64,000 nucleotides of DNA from Galbibacter pacificus (GTDB lineage: Bacteria > Bacteroidota > Bacteroidia > Flavobacteriales > Flavobacteriaceae). The stretch covers positions 558,001-622,000 of the forward strand of contig NZ_JAPMUA010000003.1 in NCBI RefSeq assembly GCF_029603155.1, given 5' to 3'. The position numbers were made by a program, and so were the translations under genes. The notes under the pieces were generated by a model, which searched no databases, had not been told where the DNA came from, and saw only the letters and a list, made by a program, of their open reading frames with translations. This document shows positions 25,424 through 32,501 of this stretch, piece after piece (positions within the stretch are counted from its first letter, which is position 1; each line of letters opens with the position of its first letter).

Positions 25424-26425
25424 ATGAAAAGCCCAATTACAGGTAAAGAAATGTCGATTGAAGTTAGGAATATGGAATTGACTTTTAGGAAAGAATCATT
25501 TCCGGTAAGTTATCCCAGTTTCTATTGTCAGGACAGCAACCAGTATTTTACATCTACTGAATTCGATACTATTAAAATGAAACAAGTTTATAACCAGTAT
25601 CGAGATAAGTATAATCTTCCATTCCCAGAGGAGATTAAGGAAATCCGTTCCAAATACAAGCTTTCAGCTTCTAAAATGGCAGAAATTTTAGGTTTTGGAA
25701 TTAATAGCTACAGAAATTATGAAAATGGTGAAGTACCAAATCAATCTAACGCTAATTTAATTCAATTAGCTAATGATCCTGTTAAATTTAGGTCGCTTGT
25801 TGAAATGAGCAATACTTATGAGAGCGGTTCAAAAGAACAGAAAGAACTATTAAACAGAATAGATCATTTAATACAAAAAAAACGCAATAAACGTTTTGCT
25901 TTGATATTTGAAGATTATTTGCTGGGGGATAAGCTACCGGATAATCATACGGGATATTTAAGGCCCAGTATAAAGAAGTTGACAGAAATGGTCGTTTTTT
26001 TTGCGGAAACTATGAATCCGTTTGTAACTCAACTGAATAAATTATTGTTCTACGCTGACTTTCTTCATTATAAGCAGGAAGCTGTTTCGATGAGTGGAAC
26101 AAGATATCGTGCTATTAATATGGGCCCAGTACCAAATAATTATAACAGCATCTATGACTTTATGAATACTAAGAATGCTATTGATATCATTGAACGAGAA
26201 TATGACTGGGGATATAGCAAAGAATTCAAGGCAAAAAAAGATTTTGAAGAAAATTTATTCAGCGATTTGGAATTAGAGATTTTAAACAAAGTGAAGAACA
26301 GGTTTGAAAAGATGTCCACCACAGAAATAGTAAATTTTAGCCACTTAGAGGATGCGTGGATTGAAAACTATGAGAATGGTAAAAGTTTAATTGATTACAA
26401 ATATGCATTTAATCTAAAAATATGA
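25424..26425 (+). CDS. Hybrid antitoxin: MqsA-like N-terminus and HTH plus Panacea (DUF4065) domain
   Basis: A 333-residue protein. Residues 1-60 keep the MqsA N-terminal pattern but have lost most zinc ligands: where MqsA has MKCPVC this has MKSPIT, and only one Cys remains in FYCQDSNQ. An Xre-type HTH follows (SKYKLSASKMAEILGFG, with SYRNYENGE). A Panacea/SocA-like domain occupies about 185-333 (LNKLLFYADFLHYK; GTRYRAINMGPVPNNY). Panacea domains neutralise many unrelated toxins, so here the toxin-binding role may have passed from the MqsA zinc domain to Panacea. The HTH should repress through the CTTTAAAG sites. Confidence 0.8.
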   Translation: MKSPITGKEMSIEVRNMELTFRKESFPVSYPSFYCQDSNQYFTSTEFDTIKMKQVYNQYRDKYNLPFPEEIKEIRSKYKLSASKMAEILGFGINSYRNYENGEVPNQSNANLIQLANDPVKFRSLVEMSNTYESGSKEQKELLNRIDHLIQKKRNKRFALIFEDYLLGDKLPDNHTGYLRPSIKKLTEMVVFFAETMNPFVTQLNKLLFYADFLHYKQEAVSMSGTRYRAINMGPVPNNYNSIYDFMNTKNAIDIIEREYDWGYSKEFKAKKDFEENLFSDLELEILNKVKNRFEKMSTTEIVNFSHLEDAWIENYENGKSLIDYKYAFNLKI

Positions 26426-26431
26426 GCCGAT

Positions 26432-26546
26432 AAAAAAAGAAAATCCAACCCATTGCGGTAACAATAGATTGGATTAATAAAAATTGGGATTTAAAGTTTT
26501 GCGGACTCTATGTATAAGGTTTATCTCCTTATAACTCCCATTATTA
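26432..26546 (-). ncRNA. Candidate small structured RNA, antisense-oriented behind the antitoxin
   Basis: On the minus strand a perfect -7 box TACCTTTG lies at 26553-26560. Downstream are a hairpin (ATAAGG 26514-26519 with CCTTAT 26527-26532), an outer pairing (TGGGA 26485-26489 with TCCCA 26536-26540), and a terminator-like stem (AATCCAA 26442-26448 with TTGGATT 26469-26475) ending in a T-run. No reading frame of note is present. The stem may simply be the antitoxin's terminator, so the RNA is tentative. Confidence 0.35.
26442..26475. terminator. Terminator-like stem after the antitoxin gene
   Basis: AATCCAA and TTGGATT form a 7-bp stem, with ATTG/CAAT nested inside. A run of A on the left gives a T-run on the minus strand. 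It lies 16 bp after the antitoxin stop and could end transcription from either side. Confidence 0.55.
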
Positions 26547-26662
26547 GTTGTACAAAGGTATCAAAATTTGCGTAATAAGCAACATTGCCTATACAACTCT
26601 TACCTGAATAGTATTCTCAAACTATTTTAAAGAACGAGATAATCCCAAAAAAACAAAAAAAG

Positions 26663-27106
26663 ATGGGACAATTTAGTTTAAGAGTAAACAGAAAAAAATA
26701 TGAATCTGAAAACTCGACAATAACAGGAAAAGAGATATTGATTATAGCTGGTTGTGAACCGGTTGAGGATTTTGAACTCCTTAAAAAAATCAATGAAGCA
26801 GGTTTTGAACCTGTCCAATTAGATGAGGTAATTGATTTGAAAGAACCTGGAATTGAAGGTTTCAAAGCGAAGCTTTTCAAAAAGTTAACAATTTATGTGG
26901 ACGATGAGCCTCTAGATGTTGATGAATTCATTATGACCCCTAATGAGATTATCGAAGAAACAGGTAAAAACTCAGAAGGTTTTTATTTGAAGCAGATCGA
27001 TGGTCATAAAGAGATTGGGTATAAAAATGACAGGGATTATCAAATCAGAATAGAGAAAGGACAGAAGTTTATTACCTGTAAATTAGCTCCTACAACTGTT
27101 TCATAG
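26663..27106 (+). CDS. Tandem ubiquitin-like protein (multiubiquitin type)
   Basis: A 147-residue protein made of two beta-grasp (ubiquitin-like) repeats. The first runs from about residue 4 to 70 (SLRVNRKKYE... TGKEILIIAG) and the second from about 74 to 147 (LTIYVDDEPLDVDEFIMTP... YQIRIEKGQKF). Repeated features are the opening strand and the TGKEI/TPNEI helix start, as in the multiubiquitin family. The C-terminus is KLAPTTVS, without the Gly-Gly used for conjugation. It is the first gene of an operon with an E2-like protein (2-bp gap) and a JAB-E1 fusion. It is the likely substrate of both. Confidence 0.82.
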   Translation: MGQFSLRVNRKKYESENSTITGKEILIIAGCEPVEDFELLKKINEAGFEPVQLDEVIDLKEPGIEGFKAKLFKKLTIYVDDEPLDVDEFIMTPNEIIEETGKNSEGFYLKQIDGHKEIGYKNDRDYQIRIEKGQKFITCKLAPTTVS

Positions 27107-27108
27107 CA

Positions 27109-27480
27109 ATGGGAAATCAAGAAATTTTGAAACAATTGATTGAGCGAAATTTTGAAGCTTGGATGCACACAAATGGTTTTGTGTGCTTCAAGTTCAAAAT
27201 ACCTCTTGGCAAATTTAAAAATAAGGTGGTTGAAATTGCGCTAGATGCAAAACAATTTCCTCTTAATCCACCATCAGGTCCTTACATAAAACCTCACTTG
27301 TTGCCAATTTCAGGAGGAGGAGGAAATCATCCTTACGGGGCAATCCACGACAGAAAATTACCAGATTCAGAATTTCAGTATTGGAGTAGACCGCTCAATG
27401 GCTGGAAGTCTGGAATGGATATGGACGATTATTTGGCATTTATCAGAACTTTATTCGATTTTACAGATGAAAAAGTATAG
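27109..27480 (+). CDS. E2-like protein without a canonical catalytic cysteine
   Basis: A 123-residue protein of the prokaryotic E2/UBC type (family E as I recall it). Characteristic parts are FKIPLGKFKNKVVEIALD, PLNPPSGPYIKPHLLPI, a glycine-rich loop before NHPYGAIHD, and FQYWSRPLNGW followed by a long C-terminal helix. The only cysteine is Cys26 on an early strand. None lies after the HPYG loop, where classical E2 enzymes keep the thioester Cys. Ser93 (YWSRP) or another residue might act instead, or the protein is a non-catalytic adaptor. It is joined to the Ubl gene by a 2-bp gap and overlaps the JAB-E1 start by 14 bp. Confidence 0.78.
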   Translation: MGNQEILKQLIERNFEAWMHTNGFVCFKFKIPLGKFKNKVVEIALDAKQFPLNPPSGPYIKPHLLPISGGGGNHPYGAIHDRKLPDSEFQYWSRPLNGWKSGMDMDDYLAFIRTLFDFTDEKV

Positions 27481-29008
27481 TGTCGCAATGACAGAAGATA
27501 TAAATGTATCGCTCTCAAATCATCTTATTAGAGATGACGAACAAGAGGATTTATGCTTTGCATTTTATAAGGCTTCTACGGGTAATCAAAGAATTACCGC
27601 CCTAATTAACGAGGTGATTTTTCCTGAAATTGATGATAGGAATATTCACGGTAATGTGAGTTTTAATCCTGATTATTTTGATAAAGCAACCTCATATGCC
27701 TTGAAAAATGAGTACGGGATAGTATTTATACATAGTCATCCTTTCCCTGGTTGGCAACGTATGAGCACGGATGATATAGAAGCCGAAACTATGCTTGCAC
27801 CAAGAGTTAAAGCCATTACAGGCTTACCGGTAGTTGGTATGACAATTGGCTCAGATGGAACTTGGAGCGCAAGGTTTTGGGAAAAAACTGCATCCAAAAC
27901 CTATGATATAAAATGGTGTGAAACCGTAAGGGTTGTAGGGAATGGTTTAAACATTCACTACAACGAGAACCTGAAACCTAAACCCAAATTTGGACAGGAA
28001 TTTTCGAGAACTATATCTTCTTGGGGACCATCAAAACAAGAGAGCATTTCAAGAATGAAGGTTGGAATAGTTGGAATGGGCAGTGTAGGTTCAATTATTG
28101 CGGAAGCACTTCTCAGAACAGGAATTGAAAATTTAGTTTTTATCGATTTTGATACTATTGAACGTAAAAATTTAGATCGTCTACTTGCGGCTAGCGAAAA
28201 AGATATAGGTAAGTTTAAAGTAGATTTTCAAAAGAACAGACTCTTCGATGTAAACCTTAGAAAAGGATTAGACATTGAAGCACTGCCATATAGTATTACT
28301 GAAAAAACAGGTTTAGAGGCTGCCCTTGATTGTGATCTTTTATTTTCTTGCGTAGATATGCCACTTCCCCGGTTTACTCTGGATGGCATAGCTTATTCCA
28401 ACTTCATACCTGTAATTGATGGTGGTATTGATACTAATCCAAACTCGGACTTATCAAATATTGAACAAGCAAGATGGAAAGCGCATACCGTAGGTCCACA
28501 AAGAATATGTATGCAATGTTTAGGACAATATACTCCATCAGATGTTTCTTTAGAACAAAGTGGGGAATTAGACAACCCTTACTATATTAAGGGGTTGCCA
28601 AAAGATCATTTTGTAAACCGAGGGGAAAATGTGTTTGGTTTTAGCTTAAGTTTAGCGGGTATGGAAATTCAACAATTTCTCTCAATGGTTTTACAGCCCA
28701 AAGGGATTTATTATGGTCCAAAGGAGATGGACTTCAATTTTGGAAATATTGATTTTGATTTTGAAAATTCTTGTGAAAAAGATTGTCATATCAAAGCACA
28801 GCTTGGTCAAGGCGATAGTTTCAACAAAATTTTATTGTTTGATCATCCCAATGCGGAAAAATCAAGAAATAAAATCCAAGAACCTACAATGCCGAAAGTA
28901 AAAAAGGCAAATCCCAAAACAAGTTCCGGTAAAGATTCAATTATCAAAAAGGCGATTAGAAAATTAAAGAATCTGTTTGATGATTCGAAAGGTACATTCC
29001 CTTTTTAA
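27467..29008 (+). CDS. JAB deubiquitinase-like and E1-like (ThiF) fusion protein
   Basis: The start at 27467 gives 513 residues and overlaps the E2-like gene by 14 bp; an ATG at 27488 is also possible. Residues ~10-150 are a JAB/JAMM metalloprotease: Glu49 region (NEVIFPE), His89-Ser-His91 and Ser100-x-x-Asp103. Residues ~195-430 are an E1/ThiF adenylation domain: GIVGMGSVGS, FIDFDTIERKNLDR, then zinc knuckles C348-x-x-C351 and Cys436/Cys440. The usual catalytic Cys after the first CxxC is missing (LGQYTPSDVSLEQSG). A basic tail ends the protein. It should activate the Ubl protein and also process or release it. Confidence 0.85.
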   Translation: MKKYSVAMTEDINVSLSNHLIRDDEQEDLCFAFYKASTGNQRITALINEVIFPEIDDRNIHGNVSFNPDYFDKATSYALKNEYGIVFIHSHPFPGWQRMSTDDIEAETMLAPRVKAITGLPVVGMTIGSDGTWSARFWEKTASKTYDIKWCETVRVVGNGLNIHYNENLKPKPKFGQEFSRTISSWGPSKQESISRMKVGIVGMGSVGSIIAEALLRTGIENLVFIDFDTIERKNLDRLLAASEKDIGKFKVDFQKNRLFDVNLRKGLDIEALPYSITEKTGLEAALDCDLLFSCVDMPLPRFTLDGIAYSNFIPVIDGGIDTNPNSDLSNIEQARWKAHTVGPQRICMQCLGQYTPSDVSLEQSGELDNPYYIKGLPKDHFVNRGENVFGFSLSLAGMEIQQFLSMVLQPKGIYYGPKEMDFNFGNIDFDFENSCEKDCHIKAQLGQGDSFNKILLFDHPNAEKSRNKIQEPTMPKVKKANPKTSSGKDSIIKKAIRKLKNLFDDSKGTFPF

Positions 29009-29104
29009 CCTTAAAAAGTAGCTTAACCTAAATGAAACCATTTTGTTTAAACCTAAATAATCCCAATTGATGATCTTTGCTATGGGAATTAATAAATGAA
29101 TAAA

Positions 29105-29126
29105 ATGTTGTACCTATGTTGTACCT
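29105..29126. repeat. Tandem 11-bp direct repeat near the tRNA 3' end
   Basis: ATGTTGTACCT occurs at 29105-29115 and again, without a gap, at 29116-29126. Its place 42 bp from the tRNA 3' end fits an integrase arm-type site, though nothing confirms this. Confidence 0.6.
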
Positions 29127-29132
29127 GAATAT

Positions 29133-29165
29133 AAAAAAAGCCGAGATTTTCATCCCGGCTTTTTT
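29133..29165 (-). terminator. Terminator of tRNA-Leu
   Basis: AAAAAAGCCG (29134-29143) and CGGCTTTTTT (29156-29165) form a 10-bp stem with T-runs on both strands. On the minus strand it begins 2 bp after the tRNA 3' end, and it can also stop transcripts leaving the Ubl operon. Confidence 0.85.
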
Positions 29166-29167
29166 CG

Positions 29168-29249
29168 TACCGAAGGAGGGACTCGAACCCTCACGCCTTA
29201 TCAGCAATGGATTTTGAATCCATCGTGTCTACCATTCCACCACTTCGGC
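29168..29249 (-). tRNA. tRNA-Leu (anticodon CAA), candidate ICE integration site
   Basis: The minus strand reads GCCGAAG at the 5' end, pairing with CTTCGGT at the 3' end (one G-U pair). The D-arm is GTGGAATGGTAGACAC, the anticodon stem ATGGA/TCCAT with loop TTCAAAA gives CAA, the variable arm is long, and the T-arm is GAGGG-TTCGAGT-CCCTC. CCA is not encoded. Its 3' end faces the mobile genes. Confidence 0.95.
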
Positions 29250-29274
29250 CTTTAATTCTGCGCGATTTCAAATT

Positions 29275-29317
29275 TGGATTTTGAATCCAGCGCGTCTACC
29301 AATTCCGCCACTCGAGC
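29275..29317 (-). pseudogene. Truncated tRNA-Leu (5' half only)
   Basis: The minus strand reads GCTCGAGTGGCGGAATTGG, then the anticodon stem-loop TGGATTCAAAATCCA (also anticodon CAA), and then leaves tRNA sequence at once. The variable arm, T-arm and 3' acceptor strand are missing. It shares the 15-base anticodon arm with the intact tRNA (29208-29222) but differs elsewhere, so it is the front half of a separate gene. Confidence 0.8.
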
Positions 29318-29435
29318 GTTTTTATTTGATTAAATTATAATGTTCAATCAAATTCGGAATGCAAAACTATAAAATATTTTTAATCCACAAACTAAAAATA
29401 GTCACAATTATACTTTAAGAGTTCGAAATAATTTC

Positions 29436-29443
29436 TAAATTTG
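29436..29443 (+). promoter_or_regulatory. prs -7 box
   Basis: TAAATTTG matches the TAnnTTTG consensus, 52 bp upstream of the prs ATG. Confidence 0.55.
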
Positions 29444-29495
29444 CACCTCGTTTTACGAGTTACAGCGATAAATAACTATTAAACAATATATTAGA

Positions 29496-30437
29496 ATGCC
29501 TTATTCGGTGCCAGATCCAAAGATATTTGCTTGTACACAAAGTCAAGTTTTAGCTGAAAAAATTGCAAAAGCCTTTGGAGCAGAATTAGGAAATGTATCG
29601 TTTTCTAGATATAGTGACGGCGAATTTCAGCCTTCATTTGAAGAGTCGGTAAGAGGTACAAGGGTTTTTATCATTGGCTCTACCAATCCAAGTTCTGAGA
29701 ATTTAATGGAAATGTTGCTTATGCTCGATGCCGCGAAAAGGGCATCGGCAAGGCATATTACGGCTGTAATGCCATATTTTGGGTGGGCAAGGCAAGATAG
29801 AAAAGACAAACCAAGGGTGCCGATAGGCGCAAAATTGGTGGCCAAGTTATTAGAGTCTGCTGGAGCAACAAGAATTATCACAATGGACCTCCATGCAGAT
29901 CAAATTCAAGGTTTTTTCGAGAAACCGGTAGACCATTTATTTGCCTCAACCATATTTTTGCCATACTTGCAAAGTTTGGGGCTGGACAATTTAACGATAG
30001 CTTCACCAGATATGGGTGGCTCAAAAAGGGCATATGCATATTCTAAATATTTAAGCAGCGATGTGGTTATTTGTTATAAGCAACGTAAAAAAGCCAATAT
30101 AATAGACCACATGGAACTAATTGGTGATGTAACGGGAAAAAATGTGGTTTTGGTAGACGATATGGTCGATACGGCAGGCACCTTGACCAAGGCGGCCGAC
30201 CTTATGATAGAAAAAGGAGCATTGAGCGTACGGGCCATATCCACACATGCATTGCTTTCAGGAAATGCATATGAAAGAATAGAGAATTCTAAGCTTACCG
30301 AATTGATCGTGACCGATTCTATTCCGCTTAGAAAACAGAGCGAAAAAGTAAAAGTATTGAGTTGTGCCGAACTGTTTGCAGACGTAATGCACAGAGTACA
30401 CCACAATACTTCAATCAGCTCTAAATTTTTAATGTAA
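29496..30437 (+). CDS. prs: Ribose-phosphate pyrophosphokinase
   Basis: A 313-residue enzyme making PRPP from ribose 5-phosphate and ATP for nucleotide, histidine and tryptophan synthesis. Family signatures are present: FGWARQDRKDKPRVPIGAKL, the ITMDLHADQIQGFF segment and the PRPP-binding loop VVLVDDMVDTAGTL. Full length and cytoplasmic. It leads the chromosomal segment, with rplY 23 bp downstream, a pairing frequent in Bacteroidota. Confidence 0.97.
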   Translation: MPYSVPDPKIFACTQSQVLAEKIAKAFGAELGNVSFSRYSDGEFQPSFEESVRGTRVFIIGSTNPSSENLMEMLLMLDAAKRASARHITAVMPYFGWARQDRKDKPRVPIGAKLVAKLLESAGATRIITMDLHADQIQGFFEKPVDHLFASTIFLPYLQSLGLDNLTIASPDMGGSKRAYAYSKYLSSDVVICYKQRKKANIIDHMELIGDVTGKNVVLVDDMVDTAGTLTKAADLMIEKGALSVRAISTHALLSGNAYERIENSKLTELIVTDSIPLRKQSEKVKVLSCAELFADVMHRVHHNTSISSKFLM

Positions 30438-30460
30438 ATTAATAATTTAATTTTTATATA

Positions 30461-31096
30461 ATGAAGTCAATTACAATCAAAGGATCTCAAAGAGAAAGCG
30501 TGGGCAAAGCATCGACTAAGGCCTTACGTAATGCTGGAAAGGTTCCTTGCGTATTATACGGAGGGGATAAGCCATTACACTTTTCAGCTGATGAAATAGC
30601 ATTTAAAGACTTGGTGTACACTCCAAATGCGCACACCGTAGTTATTTCATTGGAAAAAGGGGGTAAGCACAATGCTATCCTACAGGATATTCAGTTTCAT
30701 CCTGTAAGCGATCAAATCTTGCATATTGATTTTTATCAATTGTTTGATGACAAAGAAGTTACAATGGAGATTCCTGTAAGGAAAAAAGGAAATTCACCAG
30801 GGGTAATCGCCGGTGGTGTTTTACGTATAAACCAACGTAAACTTAAAGTAAAGGCGTTGCCTGCAAACCTTCCCGATTATATCGATGCAGATGTTTCTGG
30901 ATTGGAAATAGGCAATAAACTGTATGTTACTTCTTTGGTTAGCGAAGATTATAAGATAATGCACCCGGACAATACGGTGGTATGCCAGGTAAGAGTATCG
31001 CGTGCCGCAATGAAAGCTGCTCAAGATGCCGCTAAAGAAGAAAAAGCTGCAACTAAAGCTGCTGCTCCTGCCGCCGCTGCTCCAAAGGCAGAATAA
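30461..31096 (+). CDS. rplY: 50S ribosomal protein L25/general stress protein Ctc
   Basis: A 211-residue two-domain L25 of the TL5/Ctc kind. The N-terminal 5S rRNA-binding domain has VPCVLYGGDKPLHF and ILHIDFYQL. The C-terminal beta domain runs from about 95 to 185 (GNSPGVIAGGVL). The tail is alanine/lysine rich. It binds 5S rRNA in the large subunit. Followed by a strong terminator, so prs-rplY is probably one unit. Confidence 0.95.
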   Translation: MKSITIKGSQRESVGKASTKALRNAGKVPCVLYGGDKPLHFSADEIAFKDLVYTPNAHTVVISLEKGGKHNAILQDIQFHPVSDQILHIDFYQLFDDKEVTMEIPVRKKGNSPGVIAGGVLRINQRKLKVKALPANLPDYIDADVSGLEIGNKLYVTSLVSEDYKIMHPDNTVVCQVRVSRAAMKAAQDAAKEEKAATKAAAPAAAAPKAE

Positions 31097-31119
31097 TTCA
31101 GCTTAAACGAATATATATT

Positions 31120-31149
31120 AAAAAGCATCTCATTTTCGGGATGCTTTTT
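31120..31149. terminator. Terminator after rplY
   Basis: AAAAAGCATC (31120-31129) and GATGCTTTTT (31140-31149) form a perfect 10-bp stem with a T-run, 24 bp after the rplY stop. Confidence 0.88.
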
Positions 31150-31176
31150 TAATTTTGTATCATACCGTACCGGCAT

Positions 31177-31791
31177 ATGATTCATTTTATTAAAAAACTA
31201 TTTGGCAAAGAAGAAATAGATAACATGAAAAAATTTTTAGTTGTTGGGCTTGGCAACATTGGTTCTGAATACGAAAATACAAGGCACAATATAGGCTTTA
31301 AGGCTCTTGATTTTTTTGCTGAAAAAGAAGCCATGACTTTTGAAGCCAATAAACTGGGGTCAACTTCAACCTATAAATTTAAAGGAAGGACATTTATTTT
31401 TTTAAAGCCGGCCACTTATATGAACTTAAGTGGAAAAGCCGTTAAATACTGGATGACAAAGGAGAAAATAGCATTAGAGAATCTTTTGGTTATTACCGAT
31501 GATATCAATTTATCTTTTGGCACAATCCGGTTAAAAACAAAAGGGAGCGATGGCGGCCATAACGGATTAAAAGATATTCAAAATCAATTGGGCACACAAA
31601 ACTATGCGCGCTTTCGTTTTGGGGTCGGTGCCGATTTTTCAAAAGGGAGACAGGTTGATTATGTGCTGGGTGAATGGAGCGAAGAAGAATACGGTAAACT
31701 TAAAGAACGTTTGGAACGTGCTGCCGAACTGATAAAATCTTTTGGTACGGCCGGCGCTAACAACACCATGAACCATTTTAACAATACTTGA
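31177..31791 (+). CDS. pth: Peptidyl-tRNA hydrolase
   Basis: A 204-residue enzyme that frees tRNA from prematurely released peptidyl-tRNA. Signatures: LVVGLGNIGSEYENTRHNIGF (shown in part; catalytic His in RHNIGF), KPATYMNLSG and GSDGGHNGLKDI. The start at 31177 adds a 16-residue basic N-terminal extension; the ATG at 31225 (MKKFLVVGLGN) would give the classical length. Both starts are plausible. Confidence 0.95.
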   Translation: MIHFIKKLFGKEEIDNMKKFLVVGLGNIGSEYENTRHNIGFKALDFFAEKEAMTFEANKLGSTSTYKFKGRTFIFLKPATYMNLSGKAVKYWMTKEKIALENLLVITDDINLSFGTIRLKTKGSDGGHNGLKDIQNQLGTQNYARFRFGVGADFSKGRQVDYVLGEWSEEEYGKLKERLERAAELIKSFGTAGANNTMNHFNNT

Positions 31792-31794
31792 TAA

Positions 31795-32496
31795 TTATTC
31801 TATTTTAAATTGAGATACTTCTGAAATCGAGGAATTTCCTTGGGAATCGGTCGATATAATTTGCCAATAATAAATTCCTGGAGTCGTAAGCAAAGAGTGT
31901 GTGTAACTTTCTTCTGTAATATTAGTGGCAACGCTTATCGTTGGCGGGTCGTTAGGCCCCAACAACAATTCAAAGCCACTAATGTCGTTATCTATGTCGG
32001 TGGCGTCCCAGCTAAAATATATGGTATTATTGGACTCGTATAAAGTGGCACCAGACTTTGGTTCCAGTAAATCGGCTGGGAAAGGTGGGTAATTTATGGT
32101 TCCTTCCCCTGCATTGTAAAATTTCCAGGTATTACTGTTAACCGATTCGTTCGCGCTGGTATTGAGTGAGGTGACAAACCAGGAATATGGCACGCCCCTT
32201 TCCAGGGCAACTTCCATAAAAGGGGTGTTACTTGTATACGTTTCGGTGTTATTTGTTGTGAGATTTCTTATGGATAATTGGTAAGTGTCTGTATTTTCTG
32301 AGGCATTCCACTCAAATGTAATGGTGCTTGTGCTTGGGTTGGAGGCGTTTACAACACCTTCGGTACACTCTGAGTTTTCTTCTGGAAAAACCAAGGTAAC
32401 GGCAGTAGGTGGAGAGGGAGGGGAATCGTCACTATCTCCACAACCCGATAAGGAGATTATCAAAAAGAAACCATATAATGGAAAGTATTTTTTCAT
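31795..32496 (-). CDS. Lipoprotein with fibronectin III-like repeats
   Basis: A 233-residue protein with a lipoprotein signal (FFLIISLSGCGDSD, lipobox Cys about 19). It contains two FN3-like modules: one with STITFEWNASENTDTYQLSI and one with NTIYFSWDATDIDNDISGFE, each ending in a YSWF/YYWQI strand. It is probably anchored in the outer membrane with the beta-sandwiches exposed. It directly follows (5 bp) the large protease gene on the same strand, so the two are likely co-transcribed and may act together. Its function is otherwise unknown. Confidence 0.8.
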   Translation of the reverse strand: MKKYFPLYGFFLIISLSGCGDSDDSPPSPPTAVTLVFPEENSECTEGVVNASNPSTSTITFEWNASENTDTYQLSIRNLTTNNTETYTSNTPFMEVALERGVPYSWFVTSLNTSANESVNSNTWKFYNAGEGTINYPPFPADLLEPKSGATLYESNNTIYFSWDATDIDNDISGFELLLGPNDPPTISVATNITEESYTHSLLTTPGIYYWQIISTDSQGNSSISEVSQFKIE

Positions 32497-32501
32497 CAGG
32501 A

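Larger units (their letters stand above)
29009..29167. other. Right junction region between the Ubl operon and tRNA-Leu
   Basis: No gene is seen. The stretch holds a tandem 11-bp direct repeat at 29105-29126 and a strong hairpin at 29133-29165, then the 3' end of tRNA-Leu. Integrases of conjugative elements often recombine at tRNA 3' ends, so this is the best candidate for the ICE end. Confidence 0.5.

Noticed and set aside
1..29167. Integrase or excision genes of the ICE
   Set aside because: I looked for tyrosine and serine recombinases on both strands and found none; they must lie beyond the left edge.
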